Source: Castellaniella sp034007085
Lineage (GTDB): Bacteria > Pseudomonadota > Gammaproteobacteria > Burkholderiales > Burkholderiaceae_B
NCBI RefSeq assembly: GCF_034007085.1
Contig: NZ_JAVERO010000036.1
Coordinates: 1-18,152 of the forward strand
DNA length: 18,152 bases
Direction: 5' to 3'
The position numbers and the translations under genes are program-made. The notes under the pieces were generated by a model. It was given only the letters and a program-made list of their open reading frames with translations. It did no database searches and was not told the DNA's origin. Positions 7,922 to 15,024 of the stretch are shown here, piece by piece; the stretch's first letter is position 1, and the number at the start of each line of letters is the position of its first letter.

Positions 7922-9331
7922 TCCGGATTCGTCCAGGATCCGCTGCGCCTCGATGCGCACGCGTGCGGGTGCGGTCCCGCCGATATGATTGCGCGCTGCG
8001 ACCGAACCTTCCAGGGTCAGCACCTGGAAGACGTCGTCCTGGATGTCGGCGTGAAAGCCGCGCAGTTCGTCCAGGGACAGATCGGCCAGGTCGCAGCCAC
8101 GCTGTTCGCAGGAACGCACGGCCAGCGCCACGGTTTCGTGCGCATCGCGAAAGGGCACGCCGCGCTTGACCAGATAGTCGGCCAGATCGGTGGCAGTGGC
8201 ATAGCCTTGCAGGGCTGCGGCGCGCATGGCGTCGGCCTTGACGCGCACGCCGCCCATCATGTCGGCGAAGATCGTCAGCGTGTCGCGGATGGTGTCGGCG
8301 GTATCGAACAGGCCTTCCTTGTCTTCCTGGTTGTCCTTGTTGTAGGCCAGGGGCTGGCCCTTCATCAGAGTCAGCAAGGCGACCAGATGGCCGTGCACGC
8401 GGCCGGTCTTGCCGCGCGCCAGTTCTGGCACGTCGGGGTTTTTCTTTTGCGGCATGATCGAACTGCCGGTGCAGAAACGGTCGGCCAGATCGATGAAACC
8501 GACGCGCGGGCTCATCCACAGGACCAGTTCTTCGGACAGGCGCGAAATGTGCGTCATGATGAGCGCGGCGGCCGCACAGAATTCGATGGCGAAGTCGCGG
8601 TCGGACACAGCATCCAGGGAATTGCGGCAGACTTCGTCGAAGCCCAGGGTGCGGGCGACGCGTTCGCGGTCGATGGGGTAGGACGTCCCCGCCAGGGCGG
8701 CGGCGCCCAGGGGCAGGCGGTTGGTGCGCCGGCGGCAGTCGGCCAGGCGTTCGGCATCGCGGCCGAACATCTCGGCGTAGGCCAGCAGGTGGTGGCCGAA
8801 AGTGACCGGCTGGGCGACCTGCAGATGAGTGAAACCCGGCAGGATGGTGTCGGCGTGTTCCAGGGCCAGGGAAGCCAGCCGGTGGCGCAGCAGCCCCAGC
8901 AGTTCGATCGCCAGATCGATTTCATGGCGCAGCCACAGGCGGATGTCGGTGGCGACCTGGTCGTTGCGTGACCGGCCCGTGTGCAGGCGTTTGCCCGCGT
9001 CGCCGATCAGTTCGACCAGGCGTTTTTCAATGTTGAGATGGACGTCTTCCAGGTCCAGCGACCAGGTGAAGCGTCCGGCCTGGATTTCTTCCAGGATCTG
9101 CGCCATGCCGCGCTGGATATCAGCCAGGTCGGAGGCGCTGATGACGCCTGCGGCGGCCAGCATGTCGGCGTGGGCCAGCGAACCCTGGATATCGAAGGCG
9201 GCCATGCGCTGGTCGAAGTCGACCGACGCGGTGTAGCGCTTGACGAGATCGGAGACCGGCTCGGAAAACCGGGCCGACCAGGCCTGTGATTTGTTGTCGA
9301 ACTGATTGTGTGCGGACGGGGTATTGGACAT
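7898..9331 (-). CDS. argH: Argininosuccinate lyase
   Basis: Cleaves argininosuccinate to arginine and fumarate, the last step of arginine biosynthesis; cytoplasmic homotetramer of the fumarase/aspartase superfamily. The 477-residue protein has all superfamily signatures: KRLHTGRSRNDQVATD (114-129), GFTHLQVAQP (166-175) with the probable catalytic base H168, and GSSIMPQKKNP (289-299) with the catalytic serine loop. The start is the ATG next to a consensus -10; about 17 residues precede the conserved WSARFSEP. The final residues HRTVSAN are encoded by a short palindromic repeat. It is monocistronic, divergent from glnB. Confidence 0.97.
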   Translation of the reverse strand: MSNTPSAHNQFDNKSQAWSARFSEPVSDLVKRYTASVDFDQRMAAFDIQGSLAHADMLAAAGVISASDLADIQRGMAQILEEIQAGRFTWSLDLEDVHLNIEKRLVELIGDAGKRLHTGRSRNDQVATDIRLWLRHEIDLAIELLGLLRHRLASLALEHADTILPGFTHLQVAQPVTFGHHLLAYAEMFGRDAERLADCRRRTNRLPLGAAALAGTSYPIDRERVARTLGFDEVCRNSLDAVSDRDFAIEFCAAAALIMTHISRLSEELVLWMSPRVGFIDLADRFCTGSSIMPQKKNPDVPELARGKTGRVHGHLVALLTLMKGQPLAYNKDNQEDKEGLFDTADTIRDTLTIFADMMGGVRVKADAMRAAALQGYATATDLADYLVKRGVPFRDAHETVALAVRSCEQRGCDLADLSLDELRGFHADIQDDVFQVLTLEGSVAARNHIGGTAPARVRIEAQRILDESGHRTVSAN

Positions 9332-9340
9332 AGTGGGCGC

Positions 9341-9346
9341 ATTATA
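9341..9346 (-). promoter_or_regulatory. Consensus -10 (TATAAT) of argH, nearly leaderless
   Basis: Minus-strand TATAAT matches the sigma-70 -10 box at all six positions and ends 9 bases before the argH ATG. Transcription from it would begin within a few bases of the start codon, leaving no room for a Shine-Dalgarno site. The -35 region (about 9364-9369, reads TGCGGA) is poor and lies inside an inverted repeat, so an activator or repressor may act there. Confidence 0.6.
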
Positions 9347-9358
9347 AAGGAGGGGGTG

Positions 9359-9389
9359 CCGGCTCCGCAGCCGGGCAGGCTCGGCCTGC
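9359..9389. promoter_or_regulatory. Two back-to-back inverted repeats between argH and glnB
   Basis: CCGGCT-CCGC-AGCCGG (9359-9374) is followed immediately by GCAGGC-TCG-GCCTGC (9375-9389). Both are perfect 6-bp inverted repeats. The first overlaps the expected -35 of argH and the second ends 2 bases before the putative glnB -10, so a DNA-binding site shared by the divergent promoters is plausible. Neither resembles the NtrC consensus, and no binding protein can be named. Confidence 0.4.
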
Positions 9390-9391
9390 GC

Positions 9392-9397
9392 TATATT
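9392..9397 (+). promoter_or_regulatory. Possible -10 box for glnB
   Basis: TATATT matches the -10 consensus at 5 of 6 positions and lies about 29 bases before the first glnB ATG. No good -35 is seen; the region instead holds the inverted repeats. A sigma-54 -24/-12 element was looked for and not found in convincing form. Confidence 0.4.
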
Positions 9398-9440
9398 AAA
9401 AGCTTTTCAGCGGAACCCCGATACCATGGCGCAGCCCGAC

Positions 9441-9779
9441 ATGAAGCAGATCACTGCGATCGTCAAACCCTTCAAGCTCGACGAAGTGCGCGAGGCCTTG
9501 TCCGAACTGGGCGTCAACGGCCTGACCGTGACCGAGGTCAAGGGCTTCGGCCGCCAGAAGGGCCATACCGAACTTTACCGCGGGGCAGAATATGTGGTGG
9601 ATTTCCTGCCCAAGATCCGTATCGATGTCGTCGTGGCAGCCAGCCAGGTCGAGGGCGTGATCGAGGCCGTCATCCGTGCCGCGCGCACGGGCAAGATCGG
9701 CGATGGCAAGATCTTTGTTTCCCCGGTCGAGCAGGCCGTGCGCATTCGTACCGGGGAAACCGGCATCGAGGCGCTGTAG
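9441..9779 (+). CDS. glnB: Nitrogen regulatory protein PII (GlnB)
   Basis: Trimeric cytoplasmic signal protein that senses 2-oxoglutarate, ATP/ADP and (through GlnD uridylylation) glutamine, and controls NtrB and glutamine-synthetase adenylylation. The T-loop signature KGHTELYRGAEY is intact and ends in the uridylylation site Tyr51. The C-terminal signature TGKIGDGKIFV is also present. Starting at the second ATG gives 112 residues and puts the tyrosine exactly at 51, as in E. coli GlnB, so I chose it. An ATG five codons earlier (9426) is in frame and equally possible, since neither has a clear ribosome site. glnB stands alone, without amtB (which would suggest glnK), and converges on ubiC with 5 bases between stops. 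Confidence 0.95.
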   Translation: MKQITAIVKPFKLDEVREALSELGVNGLTVTEVKGFGRQKGHTELYRGAEYVVDFLPKIRIDVVVAASQVEGVIEAVIRAARTGKIGDGKIFVSPVEQAVRIRTGETGIEAL

Positions 9780-9784
9780 CGTCT

Positions 9785-10345
9785 TCAGGCCGGACTGCTG
9801 CGGTGCCGTGACACGACCGTCCAGAAAGACGGCAGAAAATATTCCGCCACCAGCAGGGGTTGGCCCAGGCGTATGAACACCGAATGCCGGGCCAGGATCG
9901 TCTGGCCCGCTGCGGTATCGACCCATGTCCCGTCGGGACGGCGTGTGCGCAATTGACCGAAACGAAACCCGCTGCGCGCAATGCGGGGGTCCTGGTACAG
10001 GATGTCGGCCAGCGGACGCTGGCCCAGGCCCCGCATGGCCTTCCAGGCCCCCAGGCTGGCCTGCAGGGGGGTGAAACTGCAGGCCTGGACGGCGGGCACG
10101 CCGTCGATGGTCATCAGGATCTCGCGCCACCAGACCGGGGCTCCCGTCGACAGTCTGGCCTCGGCGGCCCAGCCGGACGTCAGGGCCTCGACGGCCTCGC
10201 GGCGCACCGTCAGCTGCACCTCGCCCAGGCGGCGCAGGCCGGCGGTCAGCGCACCGGGCCGACGTAACCAGGCCTGTATCGGGCGATTCAGTCTGGGGGC
10301 GGGCGCGTGGCGCCAGGGGCGAGGAAAAGCGGTGTCCGGAGTCAT
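9785..10345 (-). CDS. ubiC: Chorismate--pyruvate lyase UbiC
   Basis: Converts chorismate to 4-hydroxybenzoate plus pyruvate, the committed step of ubiquinone synthesis; cytoplasmic. The 186-residue protein is somewhat longer than E. coli UbiC. Family features are VWWREILMTIDGVPAVQACS (71-90, with the active-site arginine R74), LGQRPLADILYQDP (107-120), and the C-terminal PLLVAEYFLPSF (163-174) containing the conserved glutamate E168. No ubiA lies next to it, unlike in E. coli. The first 20-25 residues are Pro/Arg-rich and outside the family core. Start and stop are clear, but no strong ribosome site is visible. Confidence 0.9.
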   Translation of the reverse strand: MTPDTAFPRPWRHAPAPRLNRPIQAWLRRPGALTAGLRRLGEVQLTVRREAVEALTSGWAAEARLSTGAPVWWREILMTIDGVPAVQACSFTPLQASLGAWKAMRGLGQRPLADILYQDPRIARSGFRFGQLRTRRPDGTWVDTAAGQTILARHSVFIRLGQPLLVAEYFLPSFWTVVSRHRSSPA

Positions 10346-10413
10346 GACTAACGGTTCTGCAAGAGGGGCTCACGATAGCATGACCGATGCTCACGACGCT
10401 GTCTGGGTGGCGC

Positions 10414-10419
10414 TACAAT
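10414..10419 (+). promoter_or_regulatory. -10 box (TACAAT) of the rluF-type gene, nearly leaderless
   Basis: TACAAT ends 10 bases before the ATG at 10430. The earlier in-frame ATG at 10418 overlaps the hexamer itself, so it could not be used on a transcript from this promoter; this decides the start. TCACGA 17 bp upstream is a poor -35. Confidence 0.5.
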
Positions 10420-10429
10420 GCGCAGCACC

Positions 10430-11158
10430 ATGGAACCGGTCCGAATCTCAAAACTCATGGCCCAGCGTGGCCTGTGTTCGCGGCGCGAAGCCGATGCCTA
10501 CATCGAGCGCGGCTGGGTGCGCGTGGATGGTCGGGTCGTCAGTGAACTGGGATCCAAGGCGCTGCCCAGCGCCCGCATCACGCTTGAGCGCCAGGCCGCC
10601 CGTCGCCAGACCGACAAGGTCACGATCATCCTGAACAAGCCGGTCGGCTACGTGTCACATCAATCCGGCAAGGGCTATCGCCTGGCCACATCCCTGATCC
10701 AGGCGCATACCCAGCATCGTCCGGGCCATGGGCCGGCCTTTGATCCTGCGCATCTGCGTGGGCTGGCGCCTGCCGGACGGCTGGACATCGATTCCCAGGG
10801 GCTGCTGGTCCTGACCCAGGACGGGCGCATTGCCCGCCAGCTCATCGGCGACGATTCCTCGATAGAAAAAGAATACCTGGTGCGTGTAGAAGGCCGCTTG
10901 TCGGCAGGCGGGCTGGCCCTGCTGAACCACGGCCTTTCGCTGGATGGTCAGGCCTTGCGGCCTGCCCGCGTCGCCTGGCAGAACCAGGACCAGCTGCATT
11001 TCATCCTGCGCGAAGGCCGCAAGCGCCAGATTCGTCGCATGTGCGAACAGGTCGGCCTGAAGGTCGTCGGCCTGAAGCGCGTACGCATGGGACGGATCGT
11101 GCTGGGCGATTTGCCAGTGGGGAAATGGCGCTATTTGCGGGACGGTGAACGTTTCTGA
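10430..11158 (+). CDS. rluF: 23S rRNA pseudouridine synthase, RsuA/RluF family
   Basis: Isomerises a uridine in rRNA to pseudouridine. Order: an N-terminal S4 RNA-binding domain (about 4-50, with RISKLMAQRGLCSRREADAY), then the catalytic domain with LNKPVGYVSH (68-77), GRLDIDSQGLLVLT (116-129) holding the catalytic Asp119, EKEYLVRVEG (146-155) and GRKRQIRRM (196-204). The DSQGL and EKEYLV wording is closer to RluF (U2604) than to RluB, RluE or RsuA, but the exact target is inferred. At 242 residues it lacks the C-terminal tail of E. coli RluF. Its last 28 bases overlap the 3' end of rlmJ on the other strand. Confidence 0.88.
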   Translation: MEPVRISKLMAQRGLCSRREADAYIERGWVRVDGRVVSELGSKALPSARITLERQAARRQTDKVTIILNKPVGYVSHQSGKGYRLATSLIQAHTQHRPGHGPAFDPAHLRGLAPAGRLDIDSQGLLVLTQDGRIARQLIGDDSSIEKEYLVRVEGRLSAGGLALLNHGLSLDGQALRPARVAWQNQDQLHFILREGRKRQIRRMCEQVGLKVVGLKRVRMGRIVLGDLPVGKWRYLRDGERF

Positions 11159-12087
11159 GTGATGGGCCGTCCAGATGCGGGATGGTTCGACCGGGCGGCG
11201 GGTCTGTTGGGCACAGCAGTCTGGTCTGCCGTGCGGCGTGGTGTGCTGATTTCCAATGAGTGCCGGGCGTGCTCGTCCTGGGCCAGCGTTTTTTCCATCC
11301 AGGGCAGGGCGGCGCGCAATTCCTCGTGCAGCGTCCAGGGTGGATTGACGATGAACATGCCGCTGCCGTGCAGGCCCAGGCCATCGGCAGCCGGCTTGCG
11401 CACCGTCAGCGTGGCATGCAGCCATTCCACCGGCAAACGTTCCAGTGCGCGGGCCATTTCGTGCGCCTGGACGCGTTGCACCAGGGGATACCAGATGGCA
11501 AAGCAGCCGGACGCGAAGCGTTCCAGGCCGTCTCGGACGGCCTGCAGCGTGTGGCGGTAATCCCGCTTGTCCTCGTAGGACGGGTCGATCAGGATGATGC
11601 CGCGCCGCGTCGGCGGCGGCAGCAGCCGTTTCAAGCCCGCAAAGCCATCCTCGCGGGCGATGGCCACCTGGCGGCGTGAGCTGCCCAGTTGCTGCAGCGT
11701 GTCTTCGAGCACTTCGATTTCGGTAGGGTGCAGTTCGAACAGCCGCAGCTTGTCGCGTGTGCGCATGGCGTGCAGGGCCAGCGCGGGCGAGCCCGGATAG
11801 TGGTTGGCGACCCCGTCGGGGTTGAAATCCTGGACGGCACGAAGGTAGCGCGCCACCAGCGCCGGTGGCCGGGATGCGCCCAGCAGTCGATCCAGCCCGT
11901 CGACGACTTCGCCGCTCTGGCCGGCCCAGGCGCCGTCCAGGGCATACAGGCCCGCGCCGGCATGGGTGTCGATCACCCAGTAGGGCGCGTCCTTGCGATT
12001 GAAATAATCCAGGATCTGGACCAGGATGGCGTGTTTCAGGACGTCGGCGTGGTTGCCGGCATGAAAGGCGTGGCGATAGCTGAACAT
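11131..12087 (-). CDS. rlmJ: 23S rRNA (adenine-2030-N6)-methyltransferase RlmJ
   Basis: SAM-dependent N6-methylation of A2030 in 23S rRNA. The family N-terminus MFSYRHAFHAGNHADVLKH (1-19) carries Tyr4, His6 and Lys18. The SAM region is YWVIDTHAGAGLY (36-48), and the catalytic motif is DPSYE (168-172), where most relatives have DPPYE. The fold is complete by about residue 278, as in the 280-residue E. coli enzyme. The rest of the 318 residues is a Pro/Arg/Ser-rich tail that reads across the 3' end of the convergent pseudouridine synthase gene. It lies 15 bases after the phosphodiesterase stop on the same strand, so the two are probably co-transcribed. No ribosome-binding site is evident. Confidence 0.94.
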   Translation of the reverse strand: MFSYRHAFHAGNHADVLKHAILVQILDYFNRKDAPYWVIDTHAGAGLYALDGAWAGQSGEVVDGLDRLLGASRPPALVARYLRAVQDFNPDGVANHYPGSPALALHAMRTRDKLRLFELHPTEIEVLEDTLQQLGSSRRQVAIAREDGFAGLKRLLPPPTRRGIILIDPSYEDKRDYRHTLQAVRDGLERFASGCFAIWYPLVQRVQAHEMARALERLPVEWLHATLTVRKPAADGLGLHGSGMFIVNPPWTLHEELRAALPWMEKTLAQDEHARHSLEISTPRRTADQTAVPNRPAARSNHPASGRPITQKRSPSRK

Positions 12088-12102
12088 GGGGCGCCCGTCT
12101 GC

Positions 12103-12870
12103 TTATCGGGACAGGCCGGGCGCGTCGGCCCGGACGCGGTCCAGTTCGTCAGTGAAGATTGCGTGGCAACCCCAGTCGAGCAGCGTGCGGGCGCGGGCGG
12201 GATCGTTGACCGTCCAGACGGCCAGGGTGGCCTCCTGGTCCAGGATATCGCGCACTGTGGCTTCGTCGGCGTGTTCCGTGTCGATATTCAGCCCGATGCA
12301 GCCCAGGCCCAGCTGCCGGGCCCGCCAGTCGGCCGGGACCGGTCCTTCGATGAGCAGGGCGCGGGGCAGCCCGGGCTGGGCGGTGCGGGCGGCTTCCAGG
12401 GCCGTCTCGGAAAAGGATGACAGCAGCGGTGGCAGGCTGGCGCCTGCCCACAGGCGTGCGGCTTCATGGGCCACGGCGGCGCCGGTTTCGGCGTCATGGC
12501 CCGTGGTGGGCTTGATCTCGATGTTGCTGTGGATGCCATGCGCGCGGGTATAACGGGCCACGGCATACAGGGATGGCGCTGGCTCGCCAGAAAAATCCGG
12601 TCCATGCCAGCTGCCGAAGTCCATCCGGCCCAGAGCGCGCCAGTCCAGCGTGCTGGCCAGACCATGGCCGTCCGATGTCCGGTCCACGGAGTCATCGTGC
12701 AGCAGAAAAGACATGCCGTCACCGCTGAGCTTGACGTCGAATTCCACCATGCCGAATCCAGCGGCGGCACCGGCGCGGATTGCCGCCAGGGTGTTTTCGG
12801 GGGCCAGGTGCCCCCCGCCGCGATGGGCGATGAAGGCCGGCCAGGGCCAGGCAGAATGGGTCGGGGGCAT
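12103..12870 (-). CDS. ugpQ: Glycerophosphodiester phosphodiesterase
   Basis: Hydrolyses glycerophosphodiesters (deacylated phospholipids) to sn-glycerol-3-phosphate and an alcohol. The 255-residue TIM-barrel has the GDPD signature: HRGGGHLAPENT (16-27, catalytic H16 and metal ligand E25), VEFDVKLSGDG (42-52, E43 and D45), LHDDSVDRT (57-65, general acid H58) and NIEIKP (116-121). There is no signal peptide, so it is cytoplasmic like UgpQ rather than periplasmic GlpQ. The frame stays open far upstream, but the ATG that aligns with UgpQ proteins is the one chosen. It precedes rlmJ and is divergent from ppiD. Confidence 0.92.
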   Translation of the reverse strand: MPPTHSAWPWPAFIAHRGGGHLAPENTLAAIRAGAAAGFGMVEFDVKLSGDGMSFLLHDDSVDRTSDGHGLASTLDWRALGRMDFGSWHGPDFSGEPAPSLYAVARYTRAHGIHSNIEIKPTTGHDAETGAAVAHEAARLWAGASLPPLLSSFSETALEAARTAQPGLPRALLIEGPVPADWRARQLGLGCIGLNIDTEHADEATVRDILDQEATLAVWTVNDPARARTLLDWGCHAIFTDELDRVRADAPGLSR

Positions 12871-12899
12871 GGGGTGATCATTGAAAAGGGGCAGTCCGC

Positions 12900-12905
12900 A
12901 TTTTA
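12900..12905 (-). promoter_or_regulatory. Possible -10 box for the ugpQ-rlmJ pair
   Basis: Minus-strand TAAAAT, about 30 bases upstream of the ugpQ ATG in the 165-bp gap between divergent ugpQ and ppiD. It matches the -10 consensus at 5 of 6 positions, but there is no recognisable -35. Confidence 0.3.
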
Positions 12906-12946
12906 GCCAGTGCAGGGCGCTTCCCGCCAGGCGCGGGCCTTTTGCC

Positions 12947-12977
12947 TTGGCGAAGAGGCGTGCCACGATGGTAAACT
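12947..12977 (+). promoter_or_regulatory. Weak candidate promoter for ppiD
   Basis: TTGGCG (12947-12952) and TAAACT (12972-12977) are 19 bp apart and about 58 bases before the ppiD ATG. Both are partial matches to sigma-70 elements. E. coli ppiD is heat-shock and Cpx regulated, but no clear sigma-32 or sigma-E element was found here. Confidence 0.3.
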
Positions 12978-13035
12978 GCGGAACATTTCGTTCGCGCGGC
13001 CCTGGGGCCGTCAGTCTCCAGCAGGTGAGCCGTTC

Positions 13036-14994
13036 ATGTTCGATTTCATTCGTACGCATCAGCGCCTGATGCAGTTGATTCTCCTGATTCTCGTCGTGCC
13101 GTCTTTCGTGTTCTTCGGGATCAGCGGTTATTCCTTTGTCACGGCCGATTCGGCCCTGGTCGAAATCGGCCGGGCTTCGGTCAATCGCGACGAATTCATC
13201 CAGGCCCAGCGCAATCAGCTGCAGCAGATGCAGGAAAGCAGCCAGGGGCGCTTTGATCCCGCCTTGCTGGACAATCCGCAGGCCCGTCAGGCGCTGCTGG
13301 ACCAGCTCATCGATCGCAAGCTGCAGATTGCCGTGGCAACGCAGAACCATTTCAGCGTGTCCGATGGCGCCTTGCGCCGTGCCATCGCTGCCATGCCGCA
13401 GCTGCAGGTCGATGGCCAGTTCTCGCCCGATCGTTATCACGAGGTCCTGGCGTCCTACGGCCTGACGCCGCGCGATTTCGAGGCCGGGCAGCGCGCCGAA
13501 CTGGCGCTGGACCGCGTGCTCGGTCCGGTGCGTGACACGGCGGGCCTGCCGGCCCCGGTGCTCGATACCCTGAAACGTGCCCTGACCGAGGAGCGCACCA
13601 TCCGCTTGCGGGTCTTCAAGGCCGAAGATCATGCCAAGCAGGTCCAGGTGTCGGCCCAGGACATCCAGGCCTGGTATGACTCGCACCAGGACGCATTGCG
13701 TCTGCCCGAGCAGGTGTCCGCCGACTATCTGGTGCTCGACGAGGCCGCCGCGCTGGCCAGCGTGCCGAGCCTCGACGAGGCCCAGCTGAAGGACTACTAC
13801 GAGCAGAACAAGTCACGCTATGTGGTGCCAGCGCGTGTCAGCGTCAGCCACATCCTGGTCAAGCTGCCGGCAGGCGCCTCTGACGACGTGGCCAAGACTG
13901 CGCTGGCCAAGGCCGAAAGCCTCGTCACCCGCGCCCGTGCCGAACCCTCCGGTTTTGCCGATCTGGCTCGCAAGGAATCCCAGGATGCGGGGACGGCGCG
14001 CGATGGTGGATTGCTGGGCTGGATCCAGCGTGGCACCTTGCCGCTGGCGATGGAACAGGCCGTGTTCGCACTCAAGCAGGGCGAAATCTCCGACCCCGTC
14101 AAGGGGCCGGATGGCTACCATATCTTCATGGCCGACCAGGTCCAGCCCGAGCAGGGCGAATCCTTTGAACAGGCGCGTTCCAAGGTCGAGGACGAGGTGC
14201 GCCGGGAACTGGCTGCCGAGCGGTTCGCTGACATGGCGACCAAGCTCACCAGTCTGGTCTATGACAATCCGTCCAGCCTGGAACCCGCCGCCAAGGATCT
14301 TGGCTTGCAGATCCGCCAGGCTGACGGGATTGCGCGCGACCGCCTGTTGAGCGCCGATGAGGCCGGCCCGGGTGCGGCTGCTGTGTCCGCTGACTCGGCC
14401 ATTCTGGGTGATGTGCGCGTTCGCCAGGCCTTGTTCAGTTCCCAGGTTCTGACCGACAAGCAGAACTCGGGTGTGATCGAAATCTCGCCCGACACCATGG
14501 CCGTGGTGCGCGTGCGCGAAGCGACCCCCGCGCATGTGCCGGCACTGGAGCAGGTCAAGGACCACATTCGTGCGCAACTGACCAATGAACGCGCCTTGGC
14601 CGCTGCCGTGGCCGAAGGCGAGCAGGTGCTGGCTTCGCTGCAGGCCCAGCCTTCAGCCGAGGGTTTCGGGGATTCCATGAAGATCAGCCGCCTGGATTCG
14701 GCCGGCCTGTCCAAGGATGTGCTGGACACTGCGTTCTCGGTCGAGGCGGACAAGCACCTGCCAGCCTTCGGTGGCGTGGCGCTGGCGCGTGCCTATGCGA
14801 TTGTGCAGGTGGACAAGGTGCAGCCTGGTTCCACGGATACGCCGGCGCTGGCTGGCCTGGGCCAGCAGATGGCCCGGCTCTGGGGCGGAGCGGAACAGCA
14901 GGCCGTGCTGGCTGAATTGCGCCAGCAATGGGGCGTCAAGGTCACGGACGAAGGGCGCAAGCTGGTCGCGCAGGGCGACAGCGGATCGAATTGA
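13036..14994 (+). CDS. ppiD: Periplasmic foldase PpiD (SurA N-terminal and parvulin domains)
   Basis: Membrane-anchored periplasmic chaperone that meets outer-membrane and secreted proteins at the Sec translocon. A short cytoplasmic N-terminus (MFDFIRTHQRLMQ) precedes one membrane helix (about 12-33). A SurA-N-like chaperone region follows, then a parvulin peptidyl-prolyl isomerase domain (about 264-370; SHILVKLP, GGLLGWIQRGTLP, KGPDGYHIF), then a long C-terminal chaperone region. The 652 residues are close to E. coli PpiD (623). The frame is open 42 codons upstream, but AGGTGA at 13023-13028, 7 bases before this ATG, and the conserved start decide the call. It is monocistronic and converges on spoT across a repeat-filled gap. 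Confidence 0.94.
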   Translation: MFDFIRTHQRLMQLILLILVVPSFVFFGISGYSFVTADSALVEIGRASVNRDEFIQAQRNQLQQMQESSQGRFDPALLDNPQARQALLDQLIDRKLQIAVATQNHFSVSDGALRRAIAAMPQLQVDGQFSPDRYHEVLASYGLTPRDFEAGQRAELALDRVLGPVRDTAGLPAPVLDTLKRALTEERTIRLRVFKAEDHAKQVQVSAQDIQAWYDSHQDALRLPEQVSADYLVLDEAAALASVPSLDEAQLKDYYEQNKSRYVVPARVSVSHILVKLPAGASDDVAKTALAKAESLVTRARAEPSGFADLARKESQDAGTARDGGLLGWIQRGTLPLAMEQAVFALKQGEISDPVKGPDGYHIFMADQVQPEQGESFEQARSKVEDEVRRELAAERFADMATKLTSLVYDNPSSLEPAAKDLGLQIRQADGIARDRLLSADEAGPGAAAVSADSAILGDVRVRQALFSSQVLTDKQNSGVIEISPDTMAVVRVREATPAHVPALEQVKDHIRAQLTNERALAAAVAEGEQVLASLQAQPSAEGFGDSMKISRLDSAGLSKDVLDTAFSVEADKHLPAFGGVALARAYAIVQVDKVQPGSTDTPALAGLGQQMARLWGGAEQQAVLAELRQQWGVKVTDEGRKLVAQGDSGSN

Positions 14995-15001
14995 TTGGTT
15001 T

Positions 15002-15021
15002 TCGCCCAGTAAACAGGGCGA
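15002..15021. other. Stem-loop just after ppiD
   Basis: TCGCCC and GGGCGA form a perfect 6-bp stem around an 8-base loop, 7 bases after the ppiD stop. No T-run follows on either strand, so it is at best a weak or factor-assisted terminator. The right arm also begins GCGAGGTGG (15018-15026), which can pair with CCACCTCGC (15053-15061) in the first 63-bp repeat, so two structures may compete. Confidence 0.35.
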
Positions 15022-15024
15022 GGT

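Noticed and set aside
7724..8971. A 415-codon open frame on the plus strand opposite argH, and similar long frames opposite rlmD, spoT and nlpD
   Set aside because: They are antisense to unmistakable genes. Such stop-free frames are common in very GC-rich DNA, and their Gln/Arg/Gly/Ala-rich translations match no family.
9355..9395. NtrC or sigma-54 control site before glnB
   Set aside because: The inverted repeats do not fit the NtrC TGCACC...GGTGCA pattern, and no GG/GC pair with proper -24/-12 context was convincing.
12980..13015. Sigma-E promoter for ppiD (GGAACA followed by TCAGT)
   Set aside because: The spacing is 24 bases rather than about 16, and the -10 element is not a match.
12910..13035. 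Upstream extension of ppiD by 42 codons
   Set aside because: The extension lacks family similarity and covers the likely promoter. AGGTGA and the conserved MFDFIRTHQR start support the later ATG.
12871..13686. Long in-frame N-terminal extension of the phosphodiesterase to 527 residues
   Set aside because: It runs antisense through ppiD and has no relation to the GDPD family; UgpQ-type proteins begin at the MPPTHS start.
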